From Lepidonotus clava (lineage: Eukaryota; Annelida; Polychaeta; Phyllodocida; Polynoidae), in assembly GCA_936440205.1 (NCBI GenBank), contig OW387146.1:28892458-28956457 (forward strand): DNA of 64,000 nt, read 5' to 3'. Under the pieces are notes generated by a model that worked only from the letters and a program-made list of their open reading frames with translations, did not search any database and had not been told where the DNA came from. Below, one piece after another: positions 1 through 10,995 of this stretch; the first letter of the stretch is position 1, and each line of letters opens with the position of its first letter. The translations under genes were made by a program, and so were the position numbers.

Positions 1-411
1 TCTTGCCTCATTGTGATTGGCTGGTTGTCGGACGTCGCTGGTCCCCGCAGCCAGCCGTAGCTTATCTTATCTGTAAATACTGTTATCACGACACCAGCCG
101 TATACCACGCCTACTTTTGAAGGACTATTTCTATAAATACTGATGAAAAGAGTATTCTTATTTGAACTGGTTTTGTATAATGATGTTTAGATAGTGTCAA
201 AGTGTAATTAACAATAGGAACGATGTAATATTTTTGAAAACTGTTGTCTGGCAACGTTTCTTTTCATCAGTGTGGACTGGTATGAGATTTGACCTGTTTC
301 CGCCATTGAAGATGTATTCAGAGTGGACGTTGCCAAGGTGTGTGGATTAGGGGGAGGCTGGTGCATGACGGCTGGCGGCAGGAGGCCAATACTCAGTACG
401 TGGATGGCCAG
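1..411. other. Left-edge sequence without a recognisable gene
   Basis: I see no coding region, RNA gene or repeat that I can support here. Composition is mixed, with an AT-rich stretch around 100-260. Short open frames entering from the right are products of the adjacent minisatellite. Confidence 0.5.
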
Positions 412-705
412 GGTTTGGAGGCCCGGCAGTGTCCCTGCGCCCCGCTCAGCCGGGGTGTGGAGGCCAGGCAGCGTCCCTGCGCCCCGCTCAGCCGGGGTGT
501 GGAGACCCGGCAGTGTCCCTGTGCCCCGCTCAGCTGGGGTGTGGAGGCCAGGCAGCGTCCCTGAGCCCCGCTCGGCCGGGGTGTGGAGGCCCGGCAGCGT
601 CCCTGCGCCCCGCTCAGCCGGGGTGTGGAGGCCCGGCAGTGTCCCTGCGCCCCGCTCAGCCGGGGTGTGGAGGCCAAGCATTGTCCCTGCGCCCCACTCA
701 GCCTC
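412..705. repeat. GC-rich 42-bp minisatellite, about 7 copies
   Basis: The unit reads roughly GTGTGGAGGCCCGGCAGTGT followed by a CCCTGCGCCCCGCTCAGCCGGG-type half, and recurs every 42 bp (the GTGTGG start falls at 455, 497 and so on). Units differ by a few substitutions. Because 42 is a multiple of three and the unit lacks stops, open frames appear in most frames on both strands; these are repeat artefacts, not genes. Confidence 0.9.
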
Positions 706-779
706 GGAGCCACTCACTCAACCACCGGAAGTCAGCTCACACTGCCGCTTGTTCCCGAAGCCTCGCTTGAATCGTGACG

Positions 780-932
780 AATACAGGGGGCGCTCTGCTG
801 CAGAGGTCAAGGTCACTTCACTCGCCATCAGATGACCTTCACAACTGAATCCCGCTGACCTTGACCTGATGGCGAGGCCCCTGTGTGGCCACCAGGCGGC
901 GCCCTGCCCGGGGCTGCCCTCTGGTGGCAAAC
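780..932. promoter_or_regulatory. Cluster of CTCF-like and ERR/SF-1-like motifs (putative regulatory or insulator element)
   Basis: Two CTCF-core-like sites lie 11 bp apart in opposite orientation: CCACCAGGCGGCGC on plus at 889-902 (13 of 14 to CCASYAGRKGGCRS) and CCACCAGAGGGCAG on minus at 914-927 (14 of 14). A weaker CAGGGGGCGC-type core lies near 784-793. Just upstream are two copies of the extended nuclear-receptor half site TCAAGGTCA (ERR/SF-1/FTZ-F1 type), on plus at 807-815 and on minus at 856-864. The 11-bp arm CTCGCCATCAG (821-831) is inverted at 866-876. Motif matches are read directly; function is inference. Confidence 0.4.
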
Positions 933-2965
933 TGGACTGAAGGGGCGACGCTCCCCGTTTAGTGCGTAGACAACACACAATAGTGTCTAGGAAATACATA
1001 TAACTTATTCTGACTTTACATGTTTGCATATGAATTCTTCTTCAATAAGGAAATTGCATCAACGCAATTTCCTTCATTTGTCGAATTGCTTTCTGGTTTT
1101 CCTCAAGATGAAAGAGATCTGAGAATACACAAATACTGATGTCTTTTGAGCTGGTGCCTCCAGAGAACAAAGTCCCATTCATGGCGCTTTGGTGAGGCGA
1201 GGGGGGTGGTGAGGGGTACTGGGGCTATTTATTAAGGGGTGCGGGTAGGGGAGGAGGTGGGGAGTGGTCGTCTAGGATACTACTGTCACTCTATGACAGA
1301 CATGTTGGCTGATGGCTGATGGAATATGTATGGAGGATAAGGTCATAGTACGGTAGGAGATAGGTCACTGATCTGGAACATACACGTACATGGGTACATG
1401 GGTCAGTCTTTTTGGACAAGTCGGTGAACTGTGCATAGTACAGACAATCCCTTACATCAGTGATCTGTACGGTGTACTGGGCAGTCTTCTCCCCAAACAT
1501 CATCGATACGCATGGAAATGTTAGCCTTCACTGGAGAGAATCTAAGGCAGAACTGTTCTAGAGAAGAAACAATATATAATTAAATAACAAAGTAATATGC
1601 ACTGAGTGAGGTTTAGTCTCCGACTGACCACTTACTGACATCCAATCAGTGGCATGTTTCATACAATGGTCAGTCCTCTAATGCCAAACGTGTGACTGAT
1701 ATCACACACGTCAGTACTAGGACCTGCCCAGCTATGGGCATCTGTGTCACATTAAGCCCGGTGTTTGCTTGTGATTTAGTAAACCTAACGGTTCGAAAAC
1801 TGTCAATAGATACGTCATGTCTCTGTAAATGTCCGTCATACTTTGACGATTTCCAAGAACTCAATTTGTCTTGAATAGATTTGTATGTAACATGCATGTT
1901 TTGTAAACAAAAGATTTAGAAACCCATCAAATGATACGTCGCGGCTACTAGAAGTTTGAAAAGTTTAGGCTTGAAAACTAAAATGTTTATCAATGGTTTG
2001 TAAGGGTAACTTAGTAGATTTGTTAGTTGATATTTTGTTTAGCTCGGTCTTTTTCAAGTGTAAATCGGGCCGTTCCCGCACGATAGGCCTAGCTGGATAC
2101 CGTGTACATTTCTAGCGTGCCATAAGGGGCTGTAATGCATTCAACCTCTGCTGTTCCTTGCCTAGCTATTTAGCTTTGTAGCTGTTGTGCCACTTGGCCA
2201 TACAACCGAGGCATTAGGGGCGACCACATTATAAATAGCTGATTTAAGTTCATGACTACTATATTATTTCATTTGTAGATACGACTTTCTGTCAAATTTT
2301 TGATAAATCGATCTTAATTGCACATATATATAGTCAATTTTGAACCGTACCTTCAGATAGTATCTCTCAAAAAAAGCTCTATTTTTCAGACTTTTCTTCA
2401 TTCTCAAATGTCATTTTGTATACTTACCGACATTTAAACCATGACAAGTTGGATGCATTTGCCCCTCTCATTTTGTATCTAATAGTGGTCAAACACACGC
2501 TGAGACTTCAAGTGATAGCAGAAGAACTAGGAAATGTGTACTTTTTGATAGAAAAATAAACTTTTAAAACCATGCTTGCTTTTCATTATGTAGGTATATT
2601 AGGTCCATACACATTACAAGGTACTATGGTTTGGCATCTCCCCAAATAAATGCAGGTAAACTTATGCTGAACACAGAAGGCCATGTAGCGCTTATTTCCC
2701 TAGCTCTGTGTGCTAGAAGATGTCAGTTCAACGTTGAGCCTTTAGCCTAAAACACCAGAAACACATAATTATAGAGTTCCTCGCACATGCATTCAGAAGA
2801 CTCCGATACTCAAAGCTGCTCTCAGACATAAGTAAACATTTTCTGATGCAATACATCCATACCATGGAGTCACAATCATTATGTAACACCTGAAGCAGTG
2901 CTCAAACACACCACATGCACTACCTGTCCACCTAACACATACTAACTATCTAATAGTTTCCCTTG
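933..2965. other. Intergenic sequence, no supported gene
   Basis: Only short, low-complexity or stop-rich frames are present. One clean 11-bp hairpin occurs at 1047-1074 (arms AAGGAAATTGC and GCAATTTCCTT, loop ATCAAC). Nothing else here reaches the level of a feature. Confidence 0.5.
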
Positions 2966-3086
2966 TTACACTCTAAGGCGGGTCTTCAACCCGGCAATCA
3001 CGTCCTGTTCCTTTCCCCGTGGTCTATTGAAAGGGGGTCCGTCGGGGGGCTCAACCTTCACCACGCACTCACACACGAGCTCGCCA
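2966..3086 (-). CDS. Probable terminal coding exon of an unidentified gene
   Basis: On the minus strand an acceptor (…AGTTGCCAG) at 3087-3088 opens a frame that runs to a TAA at 2966-2968. It starts GELVCECVVKVEPPDG and ends VIAGLKTRLRV, 39 complete codons plus one base finishing a split codon. The charged, proline-containing composition looks like real protein, unlike the AT-rich flanks, and the exon is more GC-rich than its surroundings. I do not recognise the family. Upstream exons would lie to the right, beyond 3.1 kb, but I could not identify a partner exon with confidence. Confidence 0.45.
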
Positions 3087-3276
3087 CTGGCAACTAGCAA
3101 CTTCTATCACATAACCCTGTAGTTCGATGGTATTCAAGATGATGTTAAAAATTATTATTGATATTGGTATTATTATAAAGGTATCATAATTATCCGGCAA
3201 CAAAAGTACTATAAAGTATATGTTTTATAGATGATGGTCACAGACATTTTGTTCTTAGAAGACAGAGAAAGACGCT

Positions 3277-3372
3277 CTCTGAGATTTTGATTTCAGAAAA
3301 CCACAACTCTCTGAGATTTTGATTTCAGAAAACCACAACACTCTAAGATTTTGATTTCAGAAAACCACAACT
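3277..3372. repeat. Three tandem copies of a 32-bp unit
   Basis: The unit begins CTCTGAGATTTTGATTTCAG and ends AAAACCACAA. Copies start at 3277, 3309 and 3341 and are nearly identical (CTCTAAG instead of CTCTGAG in the third). Confidence 0.9.
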
Positions 3373-4470
3373 GCTCCTCACACCAAAATATTTGTAATGG
3401 AGGATGACATACATGTAGCACATAAGAACCGGGATAAGAACACCGGCCAGGGGTGTGATATAATTTGAAAGGTTATAATACATCCTCTGCAGCCTAAGGA
3501 AGTCCTGAGCCTTACGCCAATGTTTTCCTTGGGCCTCATGAGGGATCTATCTTTTCAATTTCTACCTTTGAAGCGTGTTCTTTATACAATTTCCCCAGCA
3601 CCTATTCTTTAGATATCTTTTCAGTAAAGGGAAAATACAGGGCAATATGATATTGATATCTCCCGCTGCGACGTCGAGATTCACATTTTTCGACTTTATC
3701 GAGGGAATAAATTGCTTTGTATTTGCAATAATTTGATCTTTCATCCATCCATCGCTTGATGCTACCTTGTAAGATCTCTGGCTCTCTCTTTTGATGGAGG
3801 CAACAACACAAGTATTTCTAGATATTGGATTACTTACTTCACACGCAGTCATCGAGACCATAGCTTGCTCTGTCAGATACATTTGAAAAGTATAAGAGGA
3901 GCTGGAAATGTCTCTTGAAATTAAACTGGCTGTCTGCCAGTTTCGGTAAGACTCAAACCAATAAGAATCATTGCATAGGGTGGTTTGTCTTCCTTATGCC
4001 ACTAACACATTATACTCTTAGAGGTCATACACTCATATATATGAAAGGTGAAGAAGGCTGGTCGCCCAATGTCGTCAGCAATGAAGACAAGTTGAAATTT
4101 GACCGTAGGTACATTCAATACACTGAAGATCACCATGAAATATAAAGCTGACTATAGTCTGGAAGTGTTTAAAACAGCATGAACAAAAGTCAGGTGGGTA
4201 AGTCGCATACTGGGGTTTCCCCCGACGTTTCGACTTCCAGGATGTCAGGAAATCCCTTAAAGTTCTTTTAACAAATTTCCTGTGAAATAACATTTAATGA
4301 ATGGAGATTTAGTCTATATATATGTTTATGTTTCAATATCATAATGGAGATCCATGTATCTAAGTAGATATGATGATTTGGTAATTAGCCCCACAGGTGG
4401 ATTTTCCTGAGCACGAAATCTCGCATTAGTAACTTCAGCGCCCTGTAGACACCAAAGCATGCCACACATG
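3373..4470. other. Intergenic sequence, no supported gene
   Basis: A minus-strand open frame of 106 codons (3562-3882) overlaps a 69-codon one in another frame. Neither shows a recognisable motif, and neither has clear splice or start context. I leave the stretch unannotated. Confidence 0.4.
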
Positions 4471-5260
4471 CACTGTAAGAAGTAACTACTGTAAATTTAC
4501 AGCACTCTTTGTACTGTAAATTTACAGTATAATAAAACTGTTGATTTCCTACAGCAAAACATGCTGTAAATTTACAAGAGGTAGAATGCTATAAATTTAC
4601 AGCAAAAATTGCTGGCAGCAGAGGTTCCAGCATTTTTTTCTGTAAATTTACAGAACTTGCTACAGTATGCTAAAAAACATTTTACCACTTTATCTTTATT
4701 AATTTCCTTTCCAAAATCCAACTAAATATTGGAGAAAGGCCTAATTCCAACCTCAAACCACTGTGTTTTGGATGAGGGATGTATTTATGCTAAGTCTATT
4801 AGCAAATACATGCATGGAATGGTGTTACGATGAGGCACTGCCAATCCAACACAGATCTACGAGAGCAATTTGCTACCAAAACGGTGCCTCAATCAGACAA
4901 TTATCTCTGTATCTTGAAATTATCAAGACAGAGTAGGGATATCTATTTTGTGATATACTATATTGTATTAGGATCTCTTCATCATATCTAATTTTATTTG
5001 AATATAAATAAATCATCTTTAAATACAGATTTGAGATAAAAACTGCCAATGTTTTACTGATTATAAGCATTTGCCCCACCTGGTGGAGAATCAATTTTCA
5101 GAAAAAGTAATGTAAAATTGCGAAGTTGCTGTATTTGAGTAAATTTACAGTACTAATACTGTAATTTTACAGTGAATATTGCTGTATAATATCCAACGGT
5201 AAAAAGTGCTGTAAATTTACTGCAAGAACTGTTGTAAATTAACACCAACTTTTTACAGTG
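4471..5260. mobile_element. MITE-like DNA transposon with subterminal palindromes
   Basis: The ends are inverted: CACTGTAAGAAGT at 4471-4483 and ACTTTTTACAGTG at 5248-5260, whose complement CACTGTAAAAAGT differs by one base. Both terminal regions are packed with copies and variants of the perfect 14-bp palindrome CTGTAAATTTACAG (for example at 4489 and near 4515 and 4640, with degenerate forms at 5135-5240). No transposase is encoded, so the element is non-autonomous. I could not fix the target-site duplication, so the superfamily is open. Confidence 0.65.
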
Positions 5261-5484
5261 CAGCATCCAGCACAGCTTGTAGACAAACTAGCAGCAGGTA
5301 TGGCAACTAAAGCGGGTCTTCCCTCTATATCTCCCTAACCAATCTTCCTGATTGTATGGCCGCAGGGTCTTTCAAACCCTGGGAATTGGTCCCCACCCGA
5401 ACATATCCCTTCGCAAGTCAGCGCTCCATAAAAAGGCTTCTCTATTGGATCAGATATAAGCCCCCTATTGTCTAAACCCAAATA

Positions 5485-6068
5485 CAGTCGACTCTGTCTT
5501 TAGTGGACTCTGTCTTAAGCAGACAACTGCCTTTAGTGAACAAATCTTTGGTCCCGGCAGGACACCCCTTTATTTTAATATAGGACTTAACCTGCCTCAT
5601 GTGGACAATGGACAGATTTTTCAGGTATTTGGTCAATTCTCTCTGTCTTTAGTGGACAAAATAAGGAATGTGTGGCGCACTTGGGACTAATAACGTTTTT
5701 TTCACTTGGAGGAGGGCTGTGGCAAGGGTTGTGGGCTACTGAAATTAATGCGTCTCACGATACTGATGTCATGTATGCCTTTAGAGAACAATTATTATAA
5801 ACAAACCAATTTTGGTGGGTCACTAAACTCGACCAGGGATGAGTTTGAATGTATTTCAATGTGGTATAAGTCTGTATTCACAGTCAACATTTTACCACAG
5901 GCCAAGGCTATTGCCATAGAATATATTTCAATGGTAACATAATTTGCAAATTGTTTTGCCTATATTGCTTTGGGCTCCCTTTCAAGTGCATGTTCTTCCT
6001 ATATATATGCAAATTTTAGGCACCGAGTCCTATACTACTGAGTCCTATACTACTATCAGAGTCGACTG
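5485..6068. mobile_element. Pogo/Tigger-like non-autonomous DNA transposon (MITE)
   Basis: Perfect terminal inverted repeats CAGTCGACTCTG (5485-5496) and CAGAGTCGACTG (6057-6068) are flanked on both sides by TA (5483-5484 and 6069-6070), the target duplication of Tc1/mariner/pogo elements. CAGT…-type ends with TCTTTAGTGGAC just inside are typical of pogo-family MITEs. The interior repeats TTTAGTGGAC and has no transposase; the 78-codon open frame at 5706-5942 resembles nothing known. Confidence 0.8.
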
Positions 6069-6770
6069 TAGTTAAACTGAAAACCTTTTGTTTTCTGCGC
6101 AGTAATCTCTTAAAAAATGGCTACATATGAACTCTGGATACATTATATCTATATAACCACGACCTCCGCGCCAAGGACATACTATGTCCTACTACGATAA
6201 AATCCATGATCGATAGAAAACATTAATTGAAACAGTAGGGTACTCAAGGCAAAACAGTTTTGATAAAGTGGCACATTGGTGAAGTCACCGTTCAGTTCGG
6301 AAAACTTAAGAAAGGGGTACATTTCTGTAACTTGCTCTAAGTATGATTTAGTATTTTGAATTTTATCATATTCCTTATTTTCTAAATCATGAGTGCCGCC
6401 TTTAAATGATAGAGGTCGATGTCTATTAATCGGTCACGTGAATACCTGAGTTTAGCCCCTTCACCATTGAGACCTATACTGCTGTTAATCTTATAGCAGG
6501 CTAAGGACAACCTCAAAAGAAAATAAGGACATCTCTACTATTGTTGGGTGTCCAGGTTATGAGAAGCCTTCCCGGGCAAGCAGGCACATTATTAATAACC
6601 CCTCTAGAAAAACTATAAACACGTTGCAGACATCGTGTTTCTTTTATTTTCCCGGATCTATCAGTTTTTGGAATATTTTGTAGGCCGGTGGAGTGTGGTC
6701 AGTCCGTGAGTAGTAGGTGGAAAGAGGGGTTTGCTGCTGGGGCGTCGAGTCTCTATGGGCAGCTCTTTGA

Positions 6771-6966
6771 TTACTGTTTCAAAATGATAACCTCATTAAT
6801 AACGGATATTCGCCGGGTGTCGTAGTGAAATGGATATGAGGCCATAATTTTGACATCGCTCCTTTTGAGAAGGGCATCCGCGTGAGAAGGGTAAACCCCA
6901 GTCCCACGCAGTGGAGGTAGGAGGGCGTCGTCCCTGCGGCGTCCGATCTCTTCAGGAGTTGTCTGT
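6771..6966 (-). CDS. Possible terminal exon of an unidentified gene
   Basis: After an acceptor-like TTAAGTTACAG on the minus strand, an open frame starts TTPEEIGRRRDDALLPP, continues through RGTGVYPSHADALLKRSD and ends INEVIILKQ with TAA at 6771-6773. The mix of charged and proline residues is protein-like, but no family is recognised and no upstream partner exon was found. It could be chance, so confidence is low. Confidence 0.25.
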
Positions 6967-8404
6967 AACTTAAACATGCTAAAGCCTAATGCTAACCGAA
7001 AGTGTCGATAGGTTGAATGAATCATTATTTATAAGCAGCTATGGTGTAGACTTCTTTTCAGCCCGGCAACCTGTGGCCACGTTTTCTGGTCGATCCTGGC
7101 TGGCTTATCTCGGCTGTAGATCCTACTGCGTTCTCTTCATATGGCCCATGTTTTATATGGACAGAGCGGAGGTTTAAACTAGATGTCCATTTGGTTTGCA
7201 GAAAAGAGACTGTATTTACATCGATTTACATCGATGCGCGTGGAGTAAGTCTGAACCCGAGCACGCTGTGGTCAGTCCCGTGAGTAGTACATGGAAATAG
7301 GGCTTTCCCCATGGCGCGTCCACAATGTACAACTTCGTGTTAACTATTGGCCCATATGTAAGTATCACAAAACACCAACAACCTCATATACATAACATAT
7401 TATACAAACATAATAATATTCGTCACGGGAAGCTAGCTAAAGTGATCAGTACAGCATTGTGAGCACCACGCCCCGTTTTACCCCATGCAGCGGGTGCGGG
7501 GCGCTGTTCGGCGCGTTAGTAGTATATGGAAAAGGGGCCTTCTACTGACGCAGGTTTTATGGACCTGCTGCATTGGGAAATGCAGCGCTTTGGGACTATT
7601 TTGGATAAGCCCAAATTGATCTGTTGGGACTATCCATGAATACAGTCTGAATACATTCTAAAGGGGGTGGGGCTGTCTGGAGAGGATGCGGAAATACGCG
7701 TGTAATTAATGGACGGCCGTCCTCGATTTGAAATACCGCCTTCCCGGAACCCTGTACAGTGACGACACACCAACGCATAAAGGGCACTTATATATTTATT
7801 TAGATGCGACCATTCCTTATTGAATACCTTGTAGCCTTTAGTATATATCGTACTTTTATGCATTGTGAATCCGAGTTGTCATGCGTGCGTCATTCAGACA
7901 TGTCCATGCGCTCCCTGAATCTGAAGACCCCAGACTCCCCTTGATCCGCACCTCGAAGCAAATTGATACAAACCCAAAGTATTTCATTGAGGGGTCAAGT
8001 GTACGAGGGAACCGGAAGGGCAATATAAAGCGGTAGAACAAGGGACAGGCAAAAGATGAAGTGGTATGAAGAAAAAAAGGACTCACTGACTTAAATTAAA
8101 GGGAGCCAAAACCAATGCTGGGTCAAAATTTGGCAAAATGAATTAACTGTTGAAATGTTTTCTATGACCATAACTGAGACCCATAATTAGTTGTAGACTG
8201 TGGAACAGATTTTAACTTCATCAAAATACAATAAAACATGCACTTGGCCAATTTTGGCCGGGGTTCTTAGGTAGGGAAGGAGGGGCAGGTCTAGGGAGGT
8301 TCTCTGAATTCTCTGGGTTGGTGCGGAGGGACGAGTTTGGCTTCGTCCAAATATGTTTTATAATACTGATGCCTGTTTGAACGAAATAGTACAAGTCAGC
8401 CCGA
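6967..8404. other. Intergenic sequence with a thrice-repeated degenerate motif
   Basis: No gene is supported. A degenerate motif, GTGAGTAGTANNTGGAAA followed by a G-rich run, occurs near 6705, 7271 and 7514, each time preceded by GGTCAGTC or a variant. It may be an old dispersed repeat. Confidence 0.35.
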
Positions 8405-8408
8405 GGAC

Positions 8409-8461
8409 GGTTAGTGGGTGGGTGGGTGGGGGTGGGGGTGGGGGGGGGGGGGTCGGGGGGT
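8409..8461 (+). repeat. G-rich tract with G-quadruplex potential
   Basis: Successive GGTGGGTGGGTGGGGGTGGG runs are followed by an uninterrupted G homopolymer of about 12 bases and another G6 run. Several runs of three or more G with 1-base loops satisfy the usual G4 pattern on the plus strand. Confidence 0.7.
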
Positions 8462-8764
8462 GTCAGTTATGGCTAATACATTTTAGTACTGTCGTCTAGA
8501 TCTATTGATTATGTTTTGGCTATGTGCTGTTAAGACTACTCGTTCCCTGTCATACATAACACCTGATGTCGATTATCAATAATAAAATCCAAGTTTTCAA
8601 AATGACAGTAATGAAGTTCGTAAAGTATCTTTATTAACGGTATGATATATTTATGATTCTAAGTTAATCATGATCATCCAAATAATATAGTTTTGAGATT
8701 AAACAACAATGAATGATATTATTTACCTTTCAGGAGAATAGTCCAATATTCGTCCAGTTTGAAT

Positions 8765-9011
8765 AATGATAAATATCAACCATCTAACATCTAACATTGA
8801 TAAATACATATAACCAACCTCGAAGGGAGTACAAGGGTGGTTATCACCCCGAGCCGGGACCCCGATATCAGCCCGAGGCCAGGGCCCGAAGGGCCGGCCG
8901 AGGGCTGATATCGGGGTCCCGGCAAGGGGTGATAACCGCCCGAGTACTCCCTTCGAGGTTGGTTATATGTATTTATCAATGTTAGATGTTAGATGGTTGA
9001 TATTTATCATT
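8765..9011. mobile_element. Near-perfect 247-bp palindrome (fold-back MITE)
   Basis: The sequence from AATGATAAATATCAACC at 8765 reads almost identically on the other strand from 9011, with the symmetry centre near 8888. Arms are about 120 bp and include AT-rich outer and GC-rich inner parts (GGTGGTTATCACCCC against GGGGTGATAACCGCC). As a result almost the same 62-residue frame appears on both strands. The structure is typical of fold-back transposons; no coding capacity. Confidence 0.8.
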
Positions 9012-9012
9012 G

Positions 9013-9092
9013 CGAAGGGCCGGCCGAGGGCTGATATCGGGGTCCCGGCAAGGGGTGATAACCGCCCGAGTACTCCCTTCGAGGTTGGTTAT
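9013..9092 (+). repeat. Extra direct copy of the fold-back's inner right arm
   Basis: From CGAAGGGCCGGCCGAGGG to GAGGTTGGTTAT this repeats 8887-8966 in direct orientation at an offset of 126 bp. It was probably produced by aberrant repair or replication of the adjacent palindrome. Confidence 0.8.
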
Positions 9093-9341
9093 GGATTTAT
9101 TATACCTTTTCTGTTAGATCTGAGCTCCCAAGAAAGGATGCACAGCAATCAGTGATGGTGGGACTGTAATGCTGCACATTTTTTTAATGTTTTTTCATAT
9201 AACTCTTTTGATATCCATCAAATCCACAAACAGTAAGCAGTAAAATGTAGCTAGGAACGTTGTGCAGATAATGCAAATGTTAGATTTTTTAATTCTAAAT
9301 GATTTCATTTTTTCATGAATTTTAGAAAAATAAAAAGTTTC

Positions 9342-9437
9342 TGTATCACACTGCAGTGTGATACAAGGCTGGTTATCACCCAGGTTTGTATCACCCTGAG
9401 TTAAACTCTTAACTACTAACCTTGTATCACACTAAGG
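9342..9437. repeat. Second fold-back with a perfect 24-bp palindrome
   Basis: TGTATCACACTG and its complement CAGTGTGATACA form a perfect 24-bp palindrome at 9342-9365. The motif TGTGATACAAGG then recurs inverted as CCTTGTATCACA near 9420-9431. The GGTTATCACCC word is shared with the larger fold-back upstream, suggesting a related element. Confidence 0.65.
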
Positions 9438-10554
9438 TATAATAAATACAAATACAAAACCTGTCCGTACCTCTTTCCATTCGTGATGATCTCGATATCA
9501 ATGATTTAAAAATTTCAGCTGTCACTTCCCAATCTTGTCTTCAACAAATATTCTATTCATAATGTACTACCACTCGATCTATTATAACAAATACATCTTT
9601 AAGATGATATTTTTATTAGCTTTTGGAATAAAATTCTGTATCGTACAGAAGATGCAAACAAAAATCTCCCAATGCCATCACCGTTAGGAAACGTGCTTAG
9701 AAGAACCAGTGACATCAACCGTTAGTGCATAGCAGTCTCTACTTTAGTGCGAAACATAGATATTCTCAGAACTCTTTAGTCATATTGCTTTTGATCACCC
9801 AGGTTTCGTTTTTTTCTCTCCAAATTAAACATCCGAAAGGATGACTGTATGCTCATGCACACGACATTTATAGTGATAATATAATAGCGTATTTAATGCG
9901 AATAATTGTGCTAGACAATGTACACTTTTATATAGACGTAAAGTACTGACCGAGGTTTGATATGACGCTTGGTCGAAGCTTTAGACCCTGGTGAGATACA
10001 TGGCCCAGGGCCGTAGCGTAGGTCGGTCGGTGACCTTGTCCCACAGGGTAATATCGTCTATCATATCCAATAGAGGTCTGTACTGGATTTATGTCAACCC
10101 CATAAAATCTATAAATTTATATATAATCAATACGATTTATTTGTAAACAATCGCCAATACAAAGTAATCAAATACAACTTCAATCAACGTGAGACAGGAT
10201 GGTTTGATTATGATATTGTGAAAACAATACCTGGGTTAAAATATTTTATAGTTAGTGAACATTGATATTTTTTATCAACCATTTTTAAAAATTTTATTAT
10301 TCTAAAATTCAAACCCAATTTTATACAAGTAAGTTCTTCCTTGGATAGTGTGATACATGAAGTTATAATTATATTCCTTTTCTCTGCCTAGATAAGCATG
10401 AGCATAGGTATTTATCCACACACATTATTGGTCCATTACCCGCATTAAAAGGGAATGGCCTCACAAGGTGTCTGAAGTTTAGGGCTTCGTGCTGCAATCA
10501 TTGATTCAGTTTTATCAACATTGAGGGGCAGTCCCTTAAGTACGTGCACATTAA
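9438..10554. other. AT-rich intergenic sequence, no supported gene
   Basis: No open frame, RNA gene or clear repeat is supported here. Confidence 0.5.
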
Positions 10555-10995
10555 AAGGAAGTAAACTCCCTCTGTCTGTAACAATACTCTGGAATATATG
10601 GCTAACATATAACATCCATGGCAGTCATTATGTATGTGTATTTTGACACACATAGGCTACCACAATGTATTACAACATCAAACACAAAGAATTGGACCAA
10701 GACTTAAATTCCCTCTGTCTATAACAATGCTCTTGAATATATGGCTAATCTCCGCTAACATATAACATCCAGACATTGTGTATGTATATTTTGACACACA
10801 TATCACGATGTATTACAACATCAAACACAAAGAATCGAACCAAGACTTAAATCCCCTCTGTCTATAACATTGATCTTGAATACATGGCTGATCTCTGCTA
10901 ACATAATATTATAACATCCAGTCATTGTGTATGTATACTCGTTTTGACATTTGTAACACGATTTATTACGTCAGTGTAAAGAACAAAGGTAGTTG
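10555..10995. repeat. Three diverged tandem copies of a ~143-bp unit
   Basis: The landmark CCCTCTGTCT falls at 10568, 10711 and 10854, exactly 143 bp apart. Copies share ATATGGCTAA, AACATATAACATCCA, TTTTGACACACAT and GTATTACAACATCAAACAC-like blocks, but have diverged by substitutions and small indels. There is no coding content. Confidence 0.85.

Noticed and set aside
208-835. Several overlapping open frames of 64-170 codons on both strands
   Set aside because: They come from the 42-bp minisatellite, whose length is a multiple of three and which lacks stops; no motif, no start or splice context.
5706-5942. A 78-codon frame inside the pogo-like MITE as a transposase piece
   Set aside because: No DDE or helix-turn-helix motif is visible.
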